In this document: piece after piece, positions 14,412 to 19,055 of the stretch
Numbering within the stretch: the first letter of the stretch is position 1
How the letters are laid out: the number at the start of each line of letters is the position of its first letter
Origin: JBKJZO01 sp046715235
Lineage (GTDB): Bacteria; Actinomycetota; Actinomycetes; BP-191
Reading direction: 5' to 3'
NCBI GenBank assembly: GCA_046715235.1
Contig: JBKJZO010000148.1
Span: 1-19,055 of the forward strand
Length of the DNA: 19,055 nucleotides
Notes under the pieces: model-generated
What the model was told of the DNA's origin: nothing
The model's database searches: none
What the model saw: the letters and a program-made list of their open reading frames with translations, nothing else
Translations under genes and position numbers: made by a program

Positions 14412-15352
14412 GCCGGCAGCCGCTCCCCAGCGTCCGTTTCGCTGCCGGTCCTACCCCGGCGGCCGCCCGGCGGCAGGTCAGCGAGCCACAGCGGCTGCAG
14501 CATGTGCCAGTCGTGTGGGTGGGCGCGTACACCCTCCTCGAACGCCGCCGCGATCTGTTGGGTCATCGCCACGATCGGGCCCTCGGGGGGGCGCTGCGCC
14601 GGCGGCTCGATCGGGTGGATCTTGATGGCCCAGCCATCGTCGGTGAACCAGAGCGTCGCGGCGACGAGGATCGCGCCTGTGCGCAGCGCCAAGGCAGCCG
14701 GGCCACCAGGAAAGCGGGTGCGCTCCCCGAAGAAGTCGACCGATACACCACTCGATGTCATGTCGCGGTCGGCAACGAGGAACACGGCGCCGCCGGCGCG
14801 CAGGCGCTCGGTCATCGTCGCGATCGGTGAGTGCTCCTCCCCCGTCAGCGCCAGCACTTCCATGCCGAGCGACTCGCGGAACGCGACGAACCGGTCGAAC
14901 AGGCGCGCGGGCTTGAGCCGTTCTGCGACCGTCGTGAAGGGCATGCCGCTCGCGGTCGCCCAGGCGCCGGCGGCATCCCAATTGCCCTGATGCGGCAGCG
15001 CCAGCACCAGTCCGCGGCCCGAGTGGTAGGAGTCCTTGAGCAACGACTCGTTCTCGCAGTGAGTCTGTGCGATGAGCCGCGCCGGCGGGATGACGGGGAG
15101 CCGGAACACCTCGATCCAGTACCGCGCGTACGAGCGCATGCCGGCTTTGAGGGCGGCCGCCAGCTCCTTGGAGCTCGCTTCGGGTCCGAGAACCCGGCGC
15201 AGGTTGGCTTCCAGCTGCCGGACGCCGCGACCACGCCGGCGTACGGCGATCGCGGCGCCCCCGCGGCCGATCGCCATCGCCAGGCGCTCGGGCAGCGCGC
15301 GAACGATCGCCCAGCCGGCCGCGAACGCGTAGTAGACGAGATGTTCGGTCAC
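14408..15352 (-). CDS. Phosphatidylinositol mannoside acyltransferase, PatA-like
   Basis: LpxL/HtrB-like membrane-associated acyltransferase expected to transfer a fatty acyl group (palmitoyl in mycobacteria) to the mannose of PIM. From GTG 15352 it has 314 residues. The HX4D catalytic motif is HQGNWD, H121 and D126, followed by ERLKPARLFDRFVAFRESLG and, further on, FLVADRDMTSSGVSVDFFGERTRFPGG. The N-terminus has one hydrophobic segment, EHLVYYAFAAGWAIVRALP. The frame is open upstream to 15436, but GTG 15352 overlaps the pgsA stop as GTGA (15349-15352), so the shorter start is chosen. It equals Rv2611c (PatA) by family and position. Confidence 0.94.
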   Translation of the reverse strand: MTEHLVYYAFAAGWAIVRALPERLAMAIGRGGAAIAVRRRGRGVRQLEANLRRVLGPEASSKELAAALKAGMRSYARYWIEVFRLPVIPPARLIAQTHCENESLLKDSYHSGRGLVLALPHQGNWDAAGAWATASGMPFTTVAERLKPARLFDRFVAFRESLGMEVLALTGEEHSPIATMTERLRAGGAVFLVADRDMTSSGVSVDFFGERTRFPGGPAALALRTGAILVAATLWFTDDGWAIKIHPIEPPAQRPPEGPIVAMTQQIAAAFEEGVRAHPHDWHMLQPLWLADLPPGGRRGRTGSETDAGERLPA

Positions 15353-15966
15353 CGGGGTTCCACAGCCACGACCTGCCGGCGTACGGCGACCAGTCGCTGC
15401 CCGATCGTGAGGACACTCGCAGCGGCGAGGAACCACAGCGCGATCGCGAGGACGTAGCGGACGCCGAGGCCCGCGAGTCCGGTGCCCACGAGCACGATGA
15501 TCAGCCGCTCAGCGCGCTCGGCGAACCCGACGTTGCAGGTCAGGCCCAGCCCCTCGGCTCTCGCCTTGACGTAGGACACGAGCGCGCCCGCCACCAGGCA
15601 GAACAGCGCCAGCGCGGCGAGCCAGGGCTCGTCCTCCGGCGCGATCCGGCCGAACCAGACCACAAGGGCGGCGAAGATCACGCCGTCGCTGAGCCGGTCG
15701 AGAGTCGAGTCCAGCAGCGCGCCCCACGGACCGGATGTGCCCTGGGCCCGCGCGAGCCGGCCGTCGATCATGTCGAAGAGCACGAACAGCGTCGTCAGCA
15801 GCACACCCCAGAACAGCTCACCCCGGGCGATCAGCGCGGCGCCGGCCACTGTGCCGACCGCGCCGGCGATCGTGAGCGCGTTGGGCGTGAGCCCCGTGCG
15901 CGCCAGCAAGTCGACGAGGGGGTTGACCACCACGCCGATCGGGCCTCGGGCCCGCACGTTCAGCAT
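15349..15966 (-). CDS. pgsA: Phosphatidylinositol phosphate synthase (CDP-alcohol phosphatidyltransferase)
   Basis: Six-TM enzyme that joins CDP-diacylglycerol and inositol 1-phosphate to give phosphatidylinositol phosphate, the precursor of PI and PIMs. From ATG 15966 it has 205 residues. The signature D-x2-DG-x2-AR-x8-G-x3-D-x3-D is complete: D65, D68, G69, A72, R73, G82, D86 and D90, one residue off the numbering of the Mycobacterium enzyme. Product assignment as PI-phosphate rather than PG-phosphate synthase follows from its place before the acyltransferase and pimA. The frame is open to 16071, but ATG 15966 sits six bases from a TANNNT -10, a leaderless start. Confidence 0.95.
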   Translation of the reverse strand: MLNVRARGPIGVVVNPLVDLLARTGLTPNALTIAGAVGTVAGAALIARGELFWGVLLTTLFVLFDMIDGRLARAQGTSGPWGALLDSTLDRLSDGVIFAALVVWFGRIAPEDEPWLAALALFCLVAGALVSYVKARAEGLGLTCNVGFAERAERLIIVLVGTGLAGLGVRYVLAIALWFLAAASVLTIGQRLVAVRRQVVAVEPR

Positions 15967-15978
15967 GGGCGAAGGATA
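15964..15978 (-). promoter_or_regulatory. Leaderless-type promoter of pgsA
   Basis: TATCCT (15978-15973, minus strand) is followed by six bases and ATG 15966. It decides the pgsA start and is the only good promoter for the coupled pgsA-acyltransferase-pimA unit. It lies in a 131-nt divergent gap shared with the EF-G2 gene, for which I see no clear promoter. Confidence 0.6.
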
Positions 15979-16097
15979 CCGGCGCGCGAGCGCGGTCCTC
16001 GCACGCGCCGCGGCGCCGGGCTTGTCGCGCGGGGCGAGGAGGAGAAGCATCGATCGCCCAGCGTCGACCAACAGTGGCGTGCAGTTGAGGAGGACCG

Positions 16098-18197
16098 GTG
16101 GCTCTTACCCCGAACCAGGTGAGGAATGTGGTGCTTGTCGGCCATTCAGGGGCGGGCAAGACGTTGCTGGTGGAGTCCTTGCTGGTCGCCACCGGCGCGC
16201 TGACGCGGCTCGGCCGAATCGAGGACGGCACGACGGTGTCCGACTTCGACGACGCGGAGATCCGCCAGCAGCGATCCGTCTCGCTCGCCCTCGTGCCCGT
16301 TGAGCACAACGGGATCAAGGTCAACCTCCTCGACGCGCCGGGCTACGCCGACTTCGTCGGCGACTTGCGCGCCGGGCTGCGCGGCGCCGACGCGGCGCTG
16401 TTCGTTGTCTCCGCGACCGATCCAATCGACGGCGCCACGCGGATGCTGTGGGAGGAGTGCGCGGCCGTCGGCGTGCCGCGCGCGGTCGTCATCAGCAAGC
16501 TCGACAAGGAGCGCGCCGACTTCGAGAACACGGTGGCGGGGTGCCAGGCGGCGTTCGGCGAGTCGGTGCTGCCGCTGTACCTGCCCATGCATGCCGACGA
16601 CGGCCGGGTCGGCGGTCTGATCGGGTTGCTCTCGCAGCGGGTGTTCGACTACTCCGGCGGCACGCGGGTCGAACGCGACCCCGACCCGGAGCATCTGCCC
16701 CTCATCGAGGAGGCGAGGAACACCCTGATCGAGGGCATCATCGCCGAGAGCGAAGACGAGTCGCTCATGGACCGCTACCTCAGCGGCGAGGTCATCGACA
16801 CCAAGGTGCTGATCGACGACCTGGAGACCGCGGTGGCCCGGGGTTCGTTCCATCCGGTACTGGCGACGGCGGCGACCACCGGGCTGGGGACGGCCGAGCT
16901 GCTCGAAGTGCTGACCAGTGCCTTCCCGACGCCGCTCGAGCACCCACTGCCCGTTGTGACCGCGCCCGACGGGTCACCGCGCGACCCGCTTGAATGCGAC
17001 CCCGCAGGCCCGCTCGCCGCCGAGGTCATCAAGACGACGACCGACCCGTACGTCGGCCGCATCAGCCTGGTGCGTGTCTTCTCCGGCACATTGCGCCCGG
17101 AGACAGTGGTGCACGTCAGTGGTCACGGCCTGGCGGACCGCGGCCACGCCGATCACGACGTGGACGAGAAGGTTGGCGCCCTGTCGTCGCCGTTGGGCAA
17201 GACCCAGCGACCGGTCAGCGAATGCGTCGCCGGCGACGTCTGCGCCGTCGCGAAACTGCAACGCGCCGAGACCGGAGACACCCTGTCGGCAAAGGACTAT
17301 CCGTTGCTGATCGAGGCGTGGCAGATGCCCGAAGCACTGCTGCCGGTCGCCGTACAGGCCAAGACGAAGTCCGACGAGGACAAACTCGGCACCGCCCTCA
17401 ACCGCATCGTCGCCGAGGACCCGACGCTGCGCCTCGAACGCAACGTCGAGACTCACCAGATCGTCCTGTGGTGCCTCGGAGAGGCGCACGTCGACGTACT
17501 GCTCGACCGACTCAAGACGAAGTACGGCGTCGAGGTCGAGACCGTCGACCTGCGCGTTCCGCTGCGCGAGACGTTTTCCGACAAGGCGACCGGGCACGGG
17601 CGGCACGTGAAGCAGTCCGGAGGACATGGCCAGTTCGCGGTCTGCGACATCACCGTTGAGCCGGGGCCGCCGGGCAGTGGCTTCGAGTTCGTCGACAAGA
17701 TCTTCGGCGGGTCGGTGCCGAACCAGTTCATCCCCTCAGTCGAAAAGGGCGTGCGCGCGCATATGGAGCGCGGCGCCGCGGCCGGTTATCCCGTCGTCGA
17801 CATTAAGGTGACGCTGACCGACGGCAAGGCGCACTCGGTTGACTCGTCCGATATGGCCTTCCAGATCGCCGGCGGGTTGGCGCTGCGCGAGGCCGCCAAG
17901 GCGGGTCACGTCGTACTGCTCGAACCGGTGCTGGAGCTGCAGGCGCTAGTCGCCGACGAGTACGTTGGCGCGGTCATGAGTGACCTGTCCGGCCGCCGTG
18001 GCAGAGTGTCGGGCACGGAGCCCGTAGGCAACGGTCGCACGTTGATCCGCGCGGAGGTCCCCGAGACGGAAGTCGTGCGCTATGCGATCGACCTGCGGTC
18101 TCTGTCGCACGGAACCGGAACGTTCACCCGACGCTATGCACGCCACGATCCGATGCCGCACAACCTCGCGCAGAAGGTGATGGCCGCGCACCAGTAG
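16098..18197 (+). CDS. Elongation factor G-like protein (EF-G2 type)
   Basis: Translational GTPase paralogue of the FusA2/EF-G2 group, common in Actinobacteria beside the true EF-G. The 699 residues keep all five EF-G domains. G1 is GHSGAGKT (15-22). G3 is DAPGYADF (79-86), with Tyr 83 where EF-G has the catalytic His of DTPGHVDF. G4 is SKLD (133-136) instead of NKxD. The switch-I RGIT core reads RSVS. Domain IV has GGHGQFAVCDITVEP, and the C-terminal domain has VMSDLSGRRGRVSG. GTG 16098 has GAGGAGG at 5 nt. Mycobacterial EF-G2 was reported to bind GTP but lack ribosome-stimulated hydrolysis, which fits. A role in translocation is therefore doubtful. A lipoprotein gene follows 27 nt later. 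Confidence 0.93.
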   Translation: MALTPNQVRNVVLVGHSGAGKTLLVESLLVATGALTRLGRIEDGTTVSDFDDAEIRQQRSVSLALVPVEHNGIKVNLLDAPGYADFVGDLRAGLRGADAALFVVSATDPIDGATRMLWEECAAVGVPRAVVISKLDKERADFENTVAGCQAAFGESVLPLYLPMHADDGRVGGLIGLLSQRVFDYSGGTRVERDPDPEHLPLIEEARNTLIEGIIAESEDESLMDRYLSGEVIDTKVLIDDLETAVARGSFHPVLATAATTGLGTAELLEVLTSAFPTPLEHPLPVVTAPDGSPRDPLECDPAGPLAAEVIKTTTDPYVGRISLVRVFSGTLRPETVVHVSGHGLADRGHADHDVDEKVGALSSPLGKTQRPVSECVAGDVCAVAKLQRAETGDTLSAKDYPLLIEAWQMPEALLPVAVQAKTKSDEDKLGTALNRIVAEDPTLRLERNVETHQIVLWCLGEAHVDVLLDRLKTKYGVEVETVDLRVPLRETFSDKATGHGRHVKQSGGHGQFAVCDITVEPGPPGSGFEFVDKIFGGSVPNQFIPSVEKGVRAHMERGAAAGYPVVDIKVTLTDGKAHSVDSSDMAFQIAGGLALREAAKAGHVVLLEPVLELQALVADEYVGAVMSDLSGRRGRVSGTEPVGNGRTLIRAEVPETEVVRYAIDLRSLSHGTGTFTRRYARHDPMPHNLAQKVMAAHQ

Positions 18198-18224
18198 CCT
18201 TCGCCCAGGCAAGCCGGAGGACCA

Positions 18225-18872
18225 ATGAACCGCACGATCCCGCTGCGGACGCTGTGTGCCGTCCTGGCGATCGCCATCAGTACGGCCGCCTGCTCGGGGG
18301 GCGACGACAAGGCCTCCAACGTCATTACGCCATCCGCCACCAGCGAGCCGACAGAGACCACTGCGAGCGCGCCGGCCGTCACCGAACCGGAACCGGAGCT
18401 GACGTTCGTCACGCCGGGCCCGAGCGCGCCGGCGTCCGCCACTGCTTCGGCATCGGCGACCCCGACCGCCCCGGTCACCCCGGGACGCGTGTTCGCATTC
18501 ATCAAGGACGTCCTACCCGGAGGTGCGAACACCGGCAAATACGCCGGGGAGGCGACATATGACGAGGCTCAGTTCCTTACTGGTGCTGGGGCCAAGAAGG
18601 CGGCGGCCGCTGACAAGAAGCAACTAGAGGGCGACTACTACATCCGCAACGAGAACACCCGCCTGCGCACGGTCGAGTTCTCGACGGACGGGCTGGAGTT
18701 CCTTGGCAGCATCGGACTGACCGCGCAGGTCGAGTCGCAGCGGGTATCGCTCGAACAGCTCGACGCGTTCTTGGAGACCGAGCTGGGACAGAACACCGGC
18801 TTCTGGATCACGATCGCGAAAATCCGCAATCGACTGATGATCACGAAGATCGAGGAACAGTACGTCCCGTAG
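18225..18872 (+). CDS. Uncharacterised secreted lipoprotein
   Basis: The 215-residue exported protein starts MNRTIPLRTL, has a hydrophobic core and ends its signal peptide at C23 in STAAC; Thr at -3 is a weak lipobox but usable. Residues 24-87 are a Thr/Pro/Ala/Ser linker. The C-terminal domain carries a pattern I have seen in many actinobacterial secreted proteins of unknown role: AKKAAAADKKQLEGDYYIRN followed by LRTVEF, then FWITIAK and a terminal IEEQYVP. GGAGG precedes ATG 18225 by 5 nt, and the gene lies 27 nt after the EF-G2 stop, probably in one transcript. No catalytic residues can be named. Confidence 0.85.
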   Translation: MNRTIPLRTLCAVLAIAISTAACSGGDDKASNVITPSATSEPTETTASAPAVTEPEPELTFVTPGPSAPASATASASATPTAPVTPGRVFAFIKDVLPGGANTGKYAGEATYDEAQFLTGAGAKKAAAADKKQLEGDYYIRNENTRLRTVEFSTDGLEFLGSIGLTAQVESQRVSLEQLDAFLETELGQNTGFWITIAKIRNRLMITKIEEQYVP

Positions 18873-18890
18873 TGCCCGCCGAAAGCGCCC

Positions 18891-18941
18891 TGCCCCACGC
18901 CCCTGCCCCGGGCCCCTGCCCCGGGCCCCTGCCCACGCCCC
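18891..18941. repeat. Four imperfect 12-13-bp C-rich tandem repeats
   Basis: Units start at 18891, 18904, 18917 and 18930, of the form TGCCCC-N2-GCCCC; the second and third are identical (TGCCCCGGGCCCC). A partial fifth begins at 18942. They begin 18 nt after the lipoprotein stop. The minus strand is correspondingly G-run-rich. They could be natural slippage repeats, a transcript end structure, or a sequencing/assembly weak spot. Confidence 0.75.
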
Positions 18942-18951
18942 TGCCCACCCC

Positions 18952-18966
18952 GCGGCCCCGGGCCGC
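18952..18966 (+). terminator. GC-only hairpin downstream of the lipoprotein gene
   Basis: GCGGCC-CCG-GGCCGC forms a perfect 6-bp stem with a 3-nt loop. There is no U-run, so it is not a canonical intrinsic terminator, but T-less hairpins after genes are common in high-GC Actinobacteria. It is embedded in the C-rich tract. Confidence 0.3.
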
Positions 18967-19055
18967 CGCCCCTGCGCCCCCCGCCCCCCCGCCCGCGGGT
19001 GCCAAATTACCAGTGACCGTGGATTTTAGGGCCGCTCTGAGCGGGGGCCGTCGCG
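18967..19055. other. Non-coding tail of the window
   Basis: C-rich until about 18993 (runs of six and seven C), then composition abruptly returns to mixed sequence with a short A/T-containing stretch (CCAAATTACC and GGATTTTAGG). No ORF or RNA gene could be supported before the window ends. Confidence 0.5.

Noticed and set aside
15967..16071. 35-residue N-terminal extension of pgsA
   Set aside because: The added residues have no counterpart in PI-phosphate synthases, and ATG 15966 has a leaderless promoter; motif numbering fits the short form.
1..19055. CRISPR arrays, insertion sequences, integrases, phage or toxin-antitoxin genes
   Set aside because: None seen. No regularly spaced repeats, transposase motifs or attachment-like duplications were found; the only tandem repeats are the secD unit and the C-rich tail.

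Overview
The window is a high-GC actinobacterial chromosome segment. It carries the conserved block pgsA - PIM acyltransferase - pimA - LemA-like - (DUF3048 lipoprotein) - pdxS - pdxT - yebC - ruvC - ruvA - ruvB - yajC - secD - secF - apt - rel, all on the minus strand, flanked by plus-strand genes. As I recall, this order matches that of Streptomyces and related filamentous or soil Actinobacteria. The actinobacterial features are the phosphatidylinositol-mannoside genes, the EF-G2 paralogue, GTG starts, GTGA stop/start overlaps and leaderless TANNNT-N6-(A/G)TG promoters. Nothing fixes the genus, and I see no sign of recent horizontal transfer, IS elements, integrases or CRISPR.

Layout in genome coordinates. 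1-982 (-): 5' part of rel, the (p)ppGpp synthetase/hydrolase, cut by the window edge. 1045-4886 (-): yajC-secD-secF-apt, the Sec-translocon accessory genes with adenine salvage. 4887-5412: a divergent intergenic region that also holds a 46-codon plus-strand ORF with a strong Shine-Dalgarno, and a leaderless-type promoter. 5413-6873 (+): a CPA1 cation/proton antiporter with a C-terminal RCK_C domain, an insertion relative to the usual yajC-ruvB adjacency. 6870-9033 (-): ruvC-ruvA-ruvB Holliday junction genes. The ruvB stop shares a CTAG with the antiporter stop. 9110-11449 (-): pdxS, pdxT (PLP synthase) and yebC. 11551-13229 (-): a DUF3048 lipoprotein and a LemA-like membrane protein. 13272-15966 (-): pgsA, the acyltransferase and pimA, the first steps of phosphatidylinositol mannoside synthesis. 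16098-18872 (+): an EF-G-like GTPase (fusA2 type) and a secreted lipoprotein. 18873-19055: a very C-rich, repeat-bearing tail.

The minus-strand genes form translationally coupled sub-operons: pgsA>patA>pimA, pdxT>yebC, ruvC>ruvA>ruvB and secF>apt all overlap by 4 nt (GTGA or ATGA). These overlaps and the leaderless promoters correct several starts that would otherwise be called too far upstream (ruvA, pdxT, patA, pgsA).

Most of the window is well-known housekeeping. I did not find a convincing new multi-gene system. The parts least explained are the small ORF with the antiporter and its odd 11-codon leader, the two envelope proteins between pimA and pdxS, the EF-G2/lipoprotein pair, and the C-rich tail.
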